Part shown: positions 13,229 to 22,533 of the stretch, in pieces
Layout of the letters: every line of letters begins with the position of its first letter
Numbering within the stretch: position 1 is the first letter of the stretch
Assembly (NCBI RefSeq): GCF_000189395.1
Contig: NZ_AEPB01000064.1
Coordinates: 16,481 to 80,480 of the forward strand
Length of the DNA stretch: 64,000 bases
DNA from: Planococcus donghaensis MPA1U2
GTDB taxonomy: Bacteria > Bacillota > Bacilli > Bacillales_A > Planococcaceae
Direction of reading: 5' to 3'
Notes under the pieces: generated by a model
Database searches by the model: none
What the model was told of the DNA's origin: nothing
Seen by the model: the letters and a program-made list of their open reading frames with translations, nothing else
Program-made: the position numbers and the translations under genes

Positions 13229-14527
13229 GTGGATCAGATTATCGTAAAAGGCGGCCAAAAGTTAAAAGGAAAGGTACGGGTAGAAGGGGCTAAAAACGCA
13301 GTTTTACCTGTATTGGCTGGAGCATTATTAGCTTCAAATGGCAAAAGTATTATTAAAGAAGTACCGAATTTAGCAGATGTTTATACAATTCAAGAAGTGT
13401 TAAGAAGTTTGAATGTAACTGTTGAATATTTCCCGGAAAAAAATGAAATGATGATTGATGCATCAGCAACTTTATCGAGTGAAGCTCAATTCGAATACGT
13501 TCGTAAAATGCGCGCTTCAATTTTAGTGATGGGACCTGTTCTTGCACGTAACGGTTTTGCACGTGTAGCTTTACCAGGTGGTTGTGCAATAGGTTCACGT
13601 CCAATCGATCAACACTTAAAAGGATTTGAAGCAATGGGCGCGAGTATTACCTTTGGTAATGGTTTCGTAGAAGCTAAAACAAATGGCCGCTTACGCGGAG
13701 CAAAAATCTATTTAGATTTCCCAAGTGTTGGTGCTACGGAAAACATTATGATGGCTGCTGCGTTAGCTGAAGGTACGACTATTATCGAAAACGCTGCTAA
13801 AGAGCCGGAAATTGTTGATGTGGCTAACTACATCAATGAAATGGGCGGTCGCGTTATCGGTGCAGGTACAGATACAATGCGTATTGAAGGTGTAGAAGAA
13901 ATGCATGGCGCTACACATTATATTATTCCGGATCGTGTTGAAGCTGGAACATTCATGGTAGCTGCAGCAATTACTGAAGGCGATGTAATCATCGAAAACG
14001 CTGTTCCTGAGCATATGGCTGCGTTAATTTCTAAAATGGGTGAAATGGGTGTCGATATTAAAGAAACTGAAGAGGGATTACGTATTCGTTCTAATCGTCC
14101 ACTTCGTTCAATTGACATTAAAACAATGCCACATCCAGGATTCCCAACAGACATGCAATCGCAAATGATGTCATTAATGCTTACTGCAACAGGTAACGGC
14201 ATCTTGACAGAAACTGTTTTTGAAAATCGCTTTATGCACGTGGAAGAATTCCGTCGCATGAACGCTTCAGTGAAGATTGAAGGACGTTCTGTCATCATGG
14301 AAGGGCCATCTAAACTACAAGGCGCAGAAGTTGCTGCTACAGACTTACGTGCTGCAGCTGCATTAATTCTTGCAGGTCTTGCTGCTGATGGAATTACACG
14401 AGTTACCGAACTTTATCACTTAGATCGTGGATATGTAGGCTTCCATACAAAACTTGCTGCTTTAGGCGCTGATATTGAGCGTGTAACTGTTGAACAAGCT
14501 GAAGAGAAAGTCGAGCAATTGGTCTAA
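13229..14527 (+). CDS. murA: UDP-N-acetylglucosamine 1-carboxyvinyltransferase
   Basis: Transfers enolpyruvate from PEP to UDP-GlcNAc, the first committed step of peptidoglycan synthesis, in the cytosol. The protein is 432 residues from GTG 13229, which has ATGGAGG eight bases upstream; an ATG at 13199 lacks a ribosome site. The active-site loop [17 protein letters not shown] carries Cys119, the fosfomycin target. [11 protein letters not shown] and [17 protein letters not shown] are further family signatures. In position it corresponds to B. subtilis murAA. Confidence 0.96.
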   Translation: MDQIIVKGGQKLKGKVRVEGAKNAVLPVLAGALLASNGKSIIKEVPNLADVYTIQEVLRSLNVTVEYFPEKNEMMIDASATLSSEAQFEYVRKMRASILVMGPVLARNGFARVALPGGCAIGSRPIDQHLKGFEAMGASITFGNGFVEAKTNGRLRGAKIYLDFPSVGATENIMMAAALAEGTTIIENAAKEPEIVDVANYINEMGGRVIGAGTDTMRIEGVEEMHGATHYIIPDRVEAGTFMVAAAITEGDVIIENAVPEHMAALISKMGEMGVDIKETEEGLRIRSNRPLRSIDIKTMPHPGFPTDMQSQMMSLMLTATGNGILTETVFENRFMHVEEFRRMNASVKIEGRSVIMEGPSKLQGAEVAATDLRAAAALILAGLAADGITRVTELYHLDRGYVGFHTKLAALGADIERVTVEQAEEKVEQLV

Positions 14528-14540
14528 TACCATTTATCAT

Positions 14541-14580
14541 AAGCTTGCGGAGCTGGTTACCAGTTCCGCAAGCTTTTTTA
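14541..14580 (+). terminator. Intrinsic terminator after murA
   Basis: 11-bp perfect stem AAGCTTGCGGA / TCCGCAAGCTT followed by TTTTT. Confidence 0.93.
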
Positions 14581-14753
14581 ATGGAATGGATGATGACAAG
14601 GAATTTTGTCAATGCAATCTTCACTATGATAAAATATTCAGTTAAGAGAAGGTTTTAATTCCTAATTATAGGCCTTCGTATCGGCAACTTAGAAAATAAT
14701 GACTTACTTAACTGTTAAAGCATAATAAATGGCTTAAAAGGGGCGTGGGCTGA

Positions 14754-15770
14754 ATGTTTTCTAAAGACATTGGAATCGATCTTGGAACGGCGAATGTATT
14801 AATATATGTTAAAGGTAAAGGAATTATTTTAAACGAACCCTCTATAGTAGCCAGAGACAGAAAAACTGAAGAAGTTCTGGCAGTGGGAAAAGAAGCAAGT
14901 AAAATGCTGGGTAGAACACCAAAGCACATTGAAGCGATTCGTCCGCTAAAAGACGGAGTCATCTACGATTTTGATGTGACTGAGGCCATGTTGAAGCATT
15001 TCGTGCATATTTTAAAACTAAAAGGTTTTATGTCCAAACCACGTATTTTGATTTGCTGTCCGACAAATATAACGAGCATCGAACAAAATGCCATTCGTGA
15101 AGTCGCACAAAAAGCAGGAGCTAAAAAAGTATATGTCGAAGTCGAGCCTAAAGTAGCTGCAATAGGTGCGGGACTTAATATTTATCAGCCGAATGCTAGC
15201 ATGGTTATAGATATCGGAGGCGGAACTACAGATGTAGCCGTTTTGTCGATGGGAGACATTGTAGCGAGTGAAACGATTAAAGTGGCAGGTGACCGCTTTG
15301 ATCAGCAAATTATGAAATATATAAAGCAAGAACATAAATTGTTGATTGGTGAAAAAACAGCTGAAAAAATGAAGATAGAACTTGGTACAGCAGGTAAACA
15401 GCTTGAAGAAAAAAAGATGGAAGTCCGGGGACGCGATATTTTAACAGGTTATCCGAAAACCTTAACTATCAGTTCGTTTGAAATCGAACAAGCATTAAGA
15501 GAGTCGGTAGATGCGATTGTTGAAGCAACGCGAGCTGTGCTCGAAAAAACACCGCCGGAATTGGCTGCAGATATTATTGAAAGTGGAGCAGTATTAACCG
15601 GTGGTGGGGCAATGTTAAATGGTTTAGATCAGCACTTATCAGAAAAACTAGAAATTCCAATTTCAATTGCAGACAATCCGATGGAATGTGTTGTGCTAGG
15701 TACTGGGTTAATGTTAGAGGCAAAAGACAATATTTTTCGTACACAAAAAACAAGATCGAACAGCAGATAG
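14754..15770 (+). CDS. mbl: MreB-like cell-shape protein Mbl
   Basis: A 338-residue bacterial actin that polymerises under the membrane and organises lateral wall synthesis. The phosphate-1 loop IGIDLGTANVLIYVKGKGI, phosphate-2 loop DIGGGTTDVAVLS and adenosine loop GGGAMLNGLDQHL are visible. Mbl is chosen over MreB or MreBH by synteny (murA before, fabZ and ssbB after); the sequence alone does not separate the paralogues firmly. The spoIID-spoIIQ-spoIIID block found upstream in B. subtilis is absent. Confidence 0.9.
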   Translation: MFSKDIGIDLGTANVLIYVKGKGIILNEPSIVARDRKTEEVLAVGKEASKMLGRTPKHIEAIRPLKDGVIYDFDVTEAMLKHFVHILKLKGFMSKPRILICCPTNITSIEQNAIREVAQKAGAKKVYVEVEPKVAAIGAGLNIYQPNASMVIDIGGGTTDVAVLSMGDIVASETIKVAGDRFDQQIMKYIKQEHKLLIGEKTAEKMKIELGTAGKQLEEKKMEVRGRDILTGYPKTLTISSFEIEQALRESVDAIVEATRAVLEKTPPELAADIIESGAVLTGGGAMLNGLDQHLSEKLEIPISIADNPMECVVLGTGLMLEAKDNIFRTQKTRSNSR

Positions 15771-15868
15771 CAAAAATCACGCTTTCTGGTTATAATAACT
15801 AGAGTTTAAAAATTCGAGTTTCGCGTGAAAGTCGAAGAATTCAGTAGATGGAAAGGTTGACAAAGTGA

Positions 15869-16132
15869 ATGGCTGAACTGAAGAAAAACTTTTCTTTTCG
15901 AAAAAAAGCTAAAAAAGACACGGCAGAGCCAACAAGTCCAAAAAAGACATGGTGGGTTCAAATACGCTTATTTCCAATTTGGCTTCGCATTGTGCTAGTC
16001 ATTGCCTTAATCGCTTTAGCGGCTGTTTTAGGGGTAATGATTGGCTTTGGCGTAATTGGTGACGGCAGTCCCACCGATGCATTAAAATGGGAAACATGGC
16101 AACACATTTTAGATATTATGGGTGGCAAATAA
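15869..16132 (+). CDS. EpuA-like small membrane protein
   Basis: An 87-residue protein with a charged N-terminal tail (1-35, lysine rich), then one membrane helix (about 40-63, RIVLVIALIALAAVLGVMIGFGVIG) and a short exterior GDGSPTDALKWETWQHILDIMGG. This matches the EpuA family, often labelled 'DNA-directed RNA polymerase subunit beta' in databases by historical error. It lies between mbl and fabZ, where this family usually occurs in Bacillales. Function unknown. Confidence 0.75.
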   Translation: MAELKKNFSFRKKAKKDTAEPTSPKKTWWVQIRLFPIWLRIVLVIALIALAAVLGVMIGFGVIGDGSPTDALKWETWQHILDIMGGK

Positions 16133-16196
16133 AGCGGTATATGTAGGAGTAAATCGTATAGGTTACCCGTGAATGTAGAAAAAGGAGATGAATCGT

Positions 16197-16634
16197 TTGT
16201 TAACAACTGAACAAATTCAAGCAATTTTACCCCATCGCTATCCATTTTTGATGGTAGATCGTATTTTAGAAATTGACGCTGGCAAAAAAGCAGTCGGTTT
16301 AAAAAATGTATCTGCGAATGAAGATTTCTTTAATGGTCATTTCCCGGGTTATCCGGTTATGCCAGGTGTGTTAATCGTAGAAGCACTGGCACAAGTTGGT
16401 GCAGCAGCTGTTTTACAACTAGATGCAAATAAAGGTCGGTTAGCATTTTTTACAGGAATTGATAACTGCCGCTTTAAGCGACAAGTTGTACCCGGCGATC
16501 AGTTACGCTTAGAAGTAGTGTTAACAAAACTTCGAGGTTCAATGGGTAAAGGACATGCAATTGCTACTGTAGATGGTGAACTTGCATGTGAATGTGATAT
16601 TCTTTTTGCATTAGGACCAGTCGCTTCCGAATAA
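16197..16634 (+). CDS. fabZ: 3-hydroxyacyl-ACP dehydratase FabZ
   Basis: Dehydrates 3-hydroxyacyl-ACP in type II fatty acid synthesis. The 145-residue form starts at TTG 16197 ([22 protein letters not shown]), with AAAGGAG 9 bases upstream; the in-frame ATG at 16188 directly abuts the ribosome site. [24 protein letters not shown] carries the catalytic His and Glu. The gene corresponds to B. subtilis ywpB. Confidence 0.95.
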   Translation: MLTTEQIQAILPHRYPFLMVDRILEIDAGKKAVGLKNVSANEDFFNGHFPGYPVMPGVLIVEALAQVGAAAVLQLDANKGRLAFFTGIDNCRFKRQVVPGDQLRLEVVLTKLRGSMGKGHAIATVDGELACECDILFALGPVASE

Positions 16635-16645
16635 AAAATACCTAT

Positions 16646-16697
16646 GAAAAAGCTGTTGTCGAAAGTCACTTTATGACTTTCAACAACAGCTTTTTCA
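16646..16697. terminator. Bidirectional terminator between fabZ and ywpF
   Basis: A long stem AAAAAGCTGTTGTcGAAAGTCA / TGACTTTCaACAACAGCTTTTT with A and T runs on both sides, serving both convergent genes. Confidence 0.93.
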
Positions 16698-16720
16698 ATT
16701 TGTGTAATTTCTAGGTTGTA

Positions 16721-17152
16721 TTAGGCTTCGTCTTTACGAAGTCCTGGACGAGTCCGCATATCTGTTTCGAAACGTTCAAGCAACTCTTGTCCTTCAAGTC
16801 CATCTTCTAATAGTTCAGATAAAAGAGTTTCTGCGTATTTACGACGAGCCCGTTTTAACGTACCTTTCATTAATACCGAGACATGGTCGCCCATGATTTT
16901 AACATCCTTCACAACAACTTCAAAAGGCGCAGGTTCATTTTTAGGATAAGAAATAACAACTTGAACTGCAATCGTTTCGTTGCTTTCTTTTAAGCGATCA
17001 AAAGTTTCTTGGTGTGTTAAATCGATGAGCATTTCAAGAACCCATGAACGCTCTTTATTTTCCTGATTTATGATGATGCCATCATGTACCGGATAGTCAG
17101 TCACTTGCTCTTCTTTTTCAATACCTAACGACAGCATTTTAAATGTTTTCAT
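16721..17152 (-). CDS. ywpF: YwpF-family protein
   Basis: A 143-residue cytosolic protein of unknown function. The start MKTFKMLSLGIEKEEQVTDYPVHDGIIINQENKERSWVLEML and the position between fabZ and ssbB match B. subtilis YwpF. GGGAGG lies 10 bases before the ATG. An extended -10 (TGCTATACT on the minus strand, about 17186-17194) lies upstream. Confidence 0.8.
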   Translation of the reverse strand: MKTFKMLSLGIEKEEQVTDYPVHDGIIINQENKERSWVLEMLIDLTHQETFDRLKESNETIAVQVVISYPKNEPAPFEVVVKDVKIMGDHVSVLMKGTLKRARRKYAETLLSELLEDGLEGQELLERFETDMRTRPGLRKDEA

Positions 17153-17391
17153 GCAGCGATGCCTCCCATACTAGCTTTGTTACAGTATAGCATAGCACAT
17201 TGAAGATTCAGTCGGCGAATCAAAGTAGCCATTGAAAAATAACAGATTTTTGCCAAATCTGATTTTTACTTAAGACAATGATTTTATAGAAACTTAATAA
17301 AATCAAGAAAATAAATTTCAAGAAATCTTTTTAAAAGCTTCAAAAATGAAATATGAAAGCAGAAAAACGCCGAAAAATTATTTTTTCAGTT

Positions 17392-17421
17392 TTGCAAAGA
17401 ATTCAATCTTCTTAGTATGCT
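17392..17421 (+). promoter_or_regulatory. Candidate ssbB promoter with a ComK-like AT box
   Basis: TTGCAA (17392-17397), 18-bp spacer, TATGCT (17416-17421). Immediately upstream, AAAA-N5-TTTT (17373-17385) fits one ComK half-site. The 295-base divergent gap from ywpF (17153-17447) otherwise shows only A+T-rich sequence. Confidence 0.45.
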
Positions 17422-17447
17422 CTAAATAAGCAAAAGGAGGTGAGAAA

Positions 17448-17858
17448 ATGAATCAAGTCGGAATTGTCGGTCGCTTAACAAAAGATCCAACGATGCGAGT
17501 CATGAATGAAGGTCGGGTACACACTTCCTTCGTCGTAGCAGTTTCTAGAAATTATAAAAATCAGAAGGGAGAAACAGAAACAGATTTCGTTCTTTGTTCC
17601 ACCTGGGGAAGGCCCGCTCACAATGTCTCCAAATACTGTGTAAAAGGATCTTTAGTAGCGGTTACTGGCCGTTTGCAATCACGTTCCTATGACAAGGAAG
17701 ATGGCACACGAATTTATGTAATAGAAGTGCTTGGTGACCAAATCCGGTTCCTCGATAAAAGAAAAGCGCAAGAAGAAACCACATCTCAGCACGAAACGCC
17801 ACAAAACGATGCAGACTTCGATTTCCAACCGCCAGAAACTGAGCAAGTAAATGCATAG
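17448..17858 (+). CDS. ssbB: Single-stranded DNA-binding protein, competence type
   Basis: A 136-residue OB-fold protein (about 1-105) that coats single-stranded DNA. NQVGIVGRLTKDPTMRV and FVVAVSRNYKNQKGETETDFVLCSTWG are typical. The tail (106-136) is short and ends PPETEQVNA; it lacks the acidic DDDIPF tip that housekeeping SSB uses to recruit partners, as does B. subtilis SsbB. AAGGAGGTG precedes the ATG. The synteny and missing tip support ssbB rather than ssbA. Confidence 0.9.
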   Translation: MNQVGIVGRLTKDPTMRVMNEGRVHTSFVVAVSRNYKNQKGETETDFVLCSTWGRPAHNVSKYCVKGSLVAVTGRLQSRSYDKEDGTRIYVIEVLGDQIRFLDKRKAQEETTSQHETPQNDADFDFQPPETEQVNA

Positions 17859-17875
17859 AAAGGAGGCACTTAGCG

Positions 17876-18019
17876 ATGCCAAAAGATGTGCAGCTGCAAC
17901 TGGAAGTGCATATGGAGCAACTAATTAAATTAACCGCTTTGCTGCATCAACGATTGGCAGAAGCGGAGAGGGAACTAAGTGAATTGAAAAAAATTTTTTG
18001 TACTGTTCAAAAAGGGTAA
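17876..18019 (+). CDS. Small 47-residue helical protein, unknown
   Basis: A short ORF beginning MPKDVQLQLEVHMEQL and ending KKIFCTVQKG, 17 bases after the ssbB stop, with a strong GAAAGGAGG ribosome site 9-10 bases before the ATG and a perfect terminator after. Residues 5-40 show a heptad-like hydrophobic pattern suggesting one coiled-coil helix. I do not recognise a family. The ribosome site, operon position and terminator argue it is real. Its product might act with SsbB, but this is conjecture. Confidence 0.65.
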   Translation: MPKDVQLQLEVHMEQLIKLTALLHQRLAEAERELSELKKIFCTVQKG

Positions 18020-18040
18020 GGTTTCATGTCTAAAAGGGGA

Positions 18041-18076
18041 AATGCGGCCAGGTGGGGACCTGGCCGCATTATTTAA
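18041..18076 (+). terminator. Intrinsic terminator after the ssbB unit
   Basis: 13-bp perfect stem AATGCGGCCAGGT / ACCTGGCCGCATT with a GGGG loop; the following T-run is weak (ATTATTT). It lies between convergent genes. Confidence 0.8.
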
Positions 18077-18082
18077 CGCTAG

Positions 18083-20806
18083 TTATAGTGAGTACGTAAA
18101 CAGTTCTTTCAAATCATTATCCGAAAGATCGGTCATCCATTGACTGGATTGAATAAACTCTTCGGACATCGATTGCTTTTGAACCAATAAAGAATCGATT
18201 TTTTCTTCAATCGTTCCAATGGTCACAAACTTATGAACATGAACAAATTGAGTTTGACCAATACGGTAAGCTCGGTCAGTCGCTTGGTTTTCCACCGCTG
18301 GATTCCACCATCTATCCGCATGTAAAACATGCGTTGCGGCCGTTAAGTTCAGCCCCGTGCCGCCTGCTTTCAACGACAAGATGAAAATAGGAAATTTCCC
18401 AGCTTGGAATTGAGCTACTAACGAATCACGTTGTTGTTTTGGCATGCTACCGGTTAGGAATGGCACTTCATGGCCATACAACTCGTTAATCGCTTGTTGA
18501 AGGATATGTCCCATACCGATGTATTGTGTGAATATCAAACATTGTTCCCCGCGTTCTGCAATTTCCCCGGCCAAGGTCACAATGCGCTCTAGTTTTTGAG
18601 AACGAGGAAGAATTTCAGCAGCATTCGTATAAGGCTCTTTCAAGTAAAGAGACGGATGATTACATAGCTGCTTTAATTTACTAAGCATTTTCAAGACTAA
18701 TCCTTTTTTCTCGAAACCTGTGAGCGTCTCCATTTTCTGCACCGTATCCTGAACCAAGCCTTCATATAACGCGGCTTGCTCGGGTGTCAGTGGACAGTAT
18801 TCTAGCTGTTCCTGTTTTTCAGGCAAGTTTAACTGCAAGTCCGGATCTTTTTTCGTCCGGCGGAGCAGGAATGGCTGAATACGCTGACGCAATTTTTCTT
18901 TATGTTCTTCAGAATTATCACGTTCGATTGGAATCATGAAATTTTCTTGGAATTGCTTGATGCGGTATAAGTAACCTTTATTGATAAAGTCAAATATCGA
19001 CCATAACTCAGAAAGACGGTTTTCAATCGGCGTTCCCGTCAATGCAATATGGTGATCGCCTTTGAATTTCCGGATAGTACGCGATTGCTTCGTGTACATA
19101 TTCTTAATATTTTGTGCTTCATCAAGCGTAATACTCGACCAATGCAGACTTTGCATTTCTTCTCCATCGGAAGACGCGATGCCATAAGTGGATAACACAA
19201 CATCGGGTTTTTCTTTAGCTAAATAAAGATTAAATTCTTCGCCTTTTGGACGAACACTGCCGTAATGTGTCACCACTTTCAAGTCAGGAGCAAAGCGTTC
19301 TAACTCTTTTTGCCAGTTACCGAGCACCGAAGTTGGGCAAACAATCAACGAAGGATGCTCAGGTTTTTTCCCGTGAACATGGAGCAAGTACGTAATAAGC
19401 TGAACCGTTTTTCCGAGCCCCATATCATCTGCTAAACACAACCCGAATCCTTCTTGGCGCATAAACACTAAATAATCAAAGCCGATTTTCTGGTAAGGAC
19501 GTAGCTCAGTTAATAAGTTTTTTGGTAACGGAGTTTCCGGTAAATCGCGCTTATCAAGAAGCTTATCGAGTAATGTTTTCAGTGATCTATTCAAATGAAA
19601 TTCAACGAGTGGATCATCTTCTTCAGTTGTTTCCTCTAGCATAATTTCTGGTACGTTTTGGAACAACATATCTTTAATGGTCCAATCGGCGTCTTCTGCT
19701 TCTTCAATCATTTTCCGCAACTGCATCAATAAGTTTGAATCCACACGCACCCATTCATTGCCGATGCGGATAAACTCTTTGTTCTCCGTAACTAAACGTT
19801 GAAAATCCTGCATGCTGAGATCGTGTCCGTTTAATGAAAACTGCCAATCAAAATTAATAATTTGATCAAGGCCAACAACCGATGCTTTTTTAATCGTTGA
19901 GTTTACATTGGCTTTAACGCGAATTTTTGATTCTTGAACAGCCTTTAACCAAGATGGAATTGACACTTCTACACCAAACGCCTGCAAGATTTCGGCATCA
20001 TTTCGCAAAAACTCAAGAATTTCTGAATCTGTCCATTCAACATGGTAAAAAAGGTCTTCATCAAAGCTTTCAATAGAAGGGCATAAACTTAATATTAAAG
20101 CTTGGCGATCTTTAATATCTGGTGCAAACGAACGCCATTTCTCTGGTAACGCTTTAGGTATCGGTTCATTTGCACGACGTTTAGAAGGAGACCAATAAAC
20201 ACTGCCTCGTTTTGAACGCATAACCACTTTAAAAGACCAATATTCATCTTCATCGGGTTCGCTTAATTGCACCGCAACTACGTAATCATCGGCATCGGGT
20301 AAACCTTGCCAACCAGCTTGTTGCACAAAGCCTTGAATATAAGGTAGTTGAGCAACCGTTAAGCCTTTTTGACGCAATTGATGATGAATCGTATCAGCAA
20401 GAAAAGCACGAATTTCGTTATCTCCATACTTTTTACTGATGACAATATCATCTGCTTCAACCGATACATGATCCCATAGATCAGGGTCACTTAACGAGTC
20501 AGCAACTTTTTCAGCAAGCTTAAGCCAACTTTCATCTTCTGGTCGTTGTCCAGCAAATGTTACGTAATGATGAGGTTCATTTTGAAACAAACGAACAAAA
20601 TCAGCGGGTGTTAAGACCAAATCCAGCCCATCAGTTTGTGCCGTCAAGCCGTAGAAGCTATCTTTATCTAGAAAATACAAATATGACTTCCAGATTTCCG
20701 GTGGAATTCGATTGCCGGCTTCGTTGGCTGCCTGGATGCGGAAAAGTTCTCCACGATTGATGGTTAAATAGTAAAGACGGCTTCCTTCAGTTTGGAATTG
20801 ATTCAT
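18083..20806 (-). CDS. ywqA: SNF2-family DNA helicase/translocase
   Basis: A 907-residue ATP-dependent DNA translocase. An N-terminal SNF2-associated region is followed by the two RecA-like lobes: LCLADDMGLGKTVQ (near residue 465), DEAQNIKN (near 560), ALTGTPIEN, then the helicase C domain with GGTGLNLTAATHVLHADRWWNPAVENQATDRAYRIGQ. This matches B. subtilis YwqA. Its ATG overlaps the stop of the SWIM-domain gene in an ATGA arrangement, so the two are translationally coupled and probably act together on DNA. The specific role is unknown. Confidence 0.92.
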   Translation of the reverse strand: MNQFQTEGSRLYYLTINRGELFRIQAANEAGNRIPPEIWKSYLYFLDKDSFYGLTAQTDGLDLVLTPADFVRLFQNEPHHYVTFAGQRPEDESWLKLAEKVADSLSDPDLWDHVSVEADDIVISKKYGDNEIRAFLADTIHHQLRQKGLTVAQLPYIQGFVQQAGWQGLPDADDYVVAVQLSEPDEDEYWSFKVVMRSKRGSVYWSPSKRRANEPIPKALPEKWRSFAPDIKDRQALILSLCPSIESFDEDLFYHVEWTDSEILEFLRNDAEILQAFGVEVSIPSWLKAVQESKIRVKANVNSTIKKASVVGLDQIINFDWQFSLNGHDLSMQDFQRLVTENKEFIRIGNEWVRVDSNLLMQLRKMIEEAEDADWTIKDMLFQNVPEIMLEETTEEDDPLVEFHLNRSLKTLLDKLLDKRDLPETPLPKNLLTELRPYQKIGFDYLVFMRQEGFGLCLADDMGLGKTVQLITYLLHVHGKKPEHPSLIVCPTSVLGNWQKELERFAPDLKVVTHYGSVRPKGEEFNLYLAKEKPDVVLSTYGIASSDGEEMQSLHWSSITLDEAQNIKNMYTKQSRTIRKFKGDHHIALTGTPIENRLSELWSIFDFINKGYLYRIKQFQENFMIPIERDNSEEHKEKLRQRIQPFLLRRTKKDPDLQLNLPEKQEQLEYCPLTPEQAALYEGLVQDTVQKMETLTGFEKKGLVLKMLSKLKQLCNHPSLYLKEPYTNAAEILPRSQKLERIVTLAGEIAERGEQCLIFTQYIGMGHILQQAINELYGHEVPFLTGSMPKQQRDSLVAQFQAGKFPIFILSLKAGGTGLNLTAATHVLHADRWWNPAVENQATDRAYRIGQTQFVHVHKFVTIGTIEEKIDSLLVQKQSMSEEFIQSSQWMTDLSDNDLKELFTYSL

Positions 20807-22335
20807 ATAAGATTTCCTTTCTCGATCTCTTCCTGGAGTGCACGTAAACGTTTGTTTTGTGTGCGGATTTCAGTAATATACGCAGTCCAAAACTCCATTT
20901 GACCGCTTTTTTTGCAGGCAGCTTTCATCTTTTTCCAGATTCGTACTGCTTGTTTATAGCTTGGACGGTTACGTTCTTCTAGATGCGATAATGCATATCG
21001 ATGGAAAAGGGGAAGTACGTAATCCGGCGCATCGTTTTGGACTTCTTTAAGGCCACATTCCTCCGCAAAATACAAAGGAGAATTGTGAAGATGATGCAGT
21101 TCTGCCCATTGTTTATACATTTGTTTTTCGATTAAATAAGCCGAATACGCAGGCAAACCATAATGGCCAAATTGCTTAAACAAATCTTCCCAATCCAGTT
21201 CACTTAATTCGATTTGTGAAAACAAACGGCTAAGCGTTCGCACATATTGATGACGGTATTGTGTGTAAAGCCCTTCAAATAAGAAGGTTTTCACATGTGG
21301 CTTGATCGCCAACAACACATTTGTTAATGCTTGCAGGTGATTTTCGTCTTCAGCAAGAACTGCAAGAGCCACCCAGTCGTGCGTTTCGTTAGGCGATATT
21401 TTTTTAATATCGAGATCGTTTTTTAGTAAAATATTAAAAAAGGCTTTTAATCGTTCATCTGGATTTTTTAAAGCAACAAGTTCATCTTCGCGCAGTCTAT
21501 TTGTTGTAAACAGATTGGTCCAAAATAGCTGGTAAAGAGAGAACCGTTGTGAAAATGAAGAATCTTTCACTTCGATAAATTCCCGAACCAAACCTTTTAA
21601 ATGTTCAAAAAAAGCATCTGCTTCGAATGTGCGATGTTGCACACGCAACTGCCCAAGCAAATCACGTAATTCATGTAATTCATCATCAAACCACGTTTTG
21701 AAAAACGAATGATGAACTTCTTGAGTGCCTGAGATAAACGTCGCCCATACTTCTGTTAACGAGATAAAATGAGCATAGGTGCGGTAAAGAACTTTCCACT
21801 CACGCTCTAACGGTACGTAGGACAAAGCGTTTTTCAAACGTCCTTCATACATTTGTTCATAATAAAAATAATTACGGGTCGTATAATCAGGAATTGCATC
21901 TCGCCAAATGCTACGAATCAGTTTTGTCCATTGCTCCGGCGAGCGTTTTTCTGACAATAAAGCGAGTTGTTTGTTCTCAGGCTCACGCCATGAAGTTACC
22001 CACTCTGAAAGAGAACCGATTTTTTGATAAAGCGCAAAAATAACTGCCACTCGGTGACGACATGTTGGTTCTTGTGGACATGCGCAAATTGCTGTGAGCT
22101 TATCGAAGTTAAGGATTACCTTAACAGAGTGTGCATCTTTTACAATTGCCTCCAGTAATAGGCGTTCTTCATTGAATGATTGAATCTGGACGCCGTCATG
22201 CCGCACTAAAAAGACTGCTTTTCGAACCATTTCTTCATCCAACGCACGGGTCGGTAGAAGTGATTTGTCGATAGCAGCCATATAATTGTGTATTGTATCT
22301 TCGAATCTTTTCGCCAGGGATTGAACCGTAGCCAT
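20803..22335 (-). CDS. ywqB: SWIM zinc-finger protein, partner of the SNF2 helicase
   Basis: A 510-residue protein. Near residue 85 the motif CACPQEPTCRH fits the SWIM zinc-binding pattern CxCx(n)CxH, which is found with SNF2 ATPases and is thought to bind DNA or protein. The remainder is helical without recognised domains. The ATG at 22335 (MATVQSLAKRF) is chosen from a GGGG-type ribosome site upstream; ATG 22341 is close, and an open frame extends to 22440 without support. Matches B. subtilis YwqB in order. Confidence 0.85.
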   Translation of the reverse strand: MATVQSLAKRFEDTIHNYMAAIDKSLLPTRALDEEMVRKAVFLVRHDGVQIQSFNEERLLLEAIVKDAHSVKVILNFDKLTAICACPQEPTCRHRVAVIFALYQKIGSLSEWVTSWREPENKQLALLSEKRSPEQWTKLIRSIWRDAIPDYTTRNYFYYEQMYEGRLKNALSYVPLEREWKVLYRTYAHFISLTEVWATFISGTQEVHHSFFKTWFDDELHELRDLLGQLRVQHRTFEADAFFEHLKGLVREFIEVKDSSFSQRFSLYQLFWTNLFTTNRLREDELVALKNPDERLKAFFNILLKNDLDIKKISPNETHDWVALAVLAEDENHLQALTNVLLAIKPHVKTFLFEGLYTQYRHQYVRTLSRLFSQIELSELDWEDLFKQFGHYGLPAYSAYLIEKQMYKQWAELHHLHNSPLYFAEECGLKEVQNDAPDYVLPLFHRYALSHLEERNRPSYKQAVRIWKKMKAACKKSGQMEFWTAYITEIRTQNKRLRALQEEIEKGNLI

Positions 22336-22457
22336 ATGCATCGCCCCAAAATAAAACTTTCCCTCTATTATACGTCTTTCAGACTGCTCCGTAAATGATG
22401 AAGAATAGTTAGTGAAGAAACAGGGAAGAAACCTATGCATTTATTTTTTTCAGAATA

Positions 22458-22485
22458 TTGTTTTATGTAAGTTAAATGGTATTAT
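22458..22485 (+). promoter_or_regulatory. Candidate promoter for the 22534 gene
   Basis: TTGTTT (22458-22463), 16-bp spacer, TATTAT (22480-22485). Confidence 0.45.
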
Positions 22486-22533
22486 GAAAGTAGTAAAGGC
22501 CTAATTATATTGTTTAGGATAGGAGAATGTTCG

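Noticed and set aside
22336-22440. N-terminal extension of the SWIM protein
   Set aside because: The extra codons lack a ribosome site and run into the upstream intergenic region; the family start corresponds to 22335.
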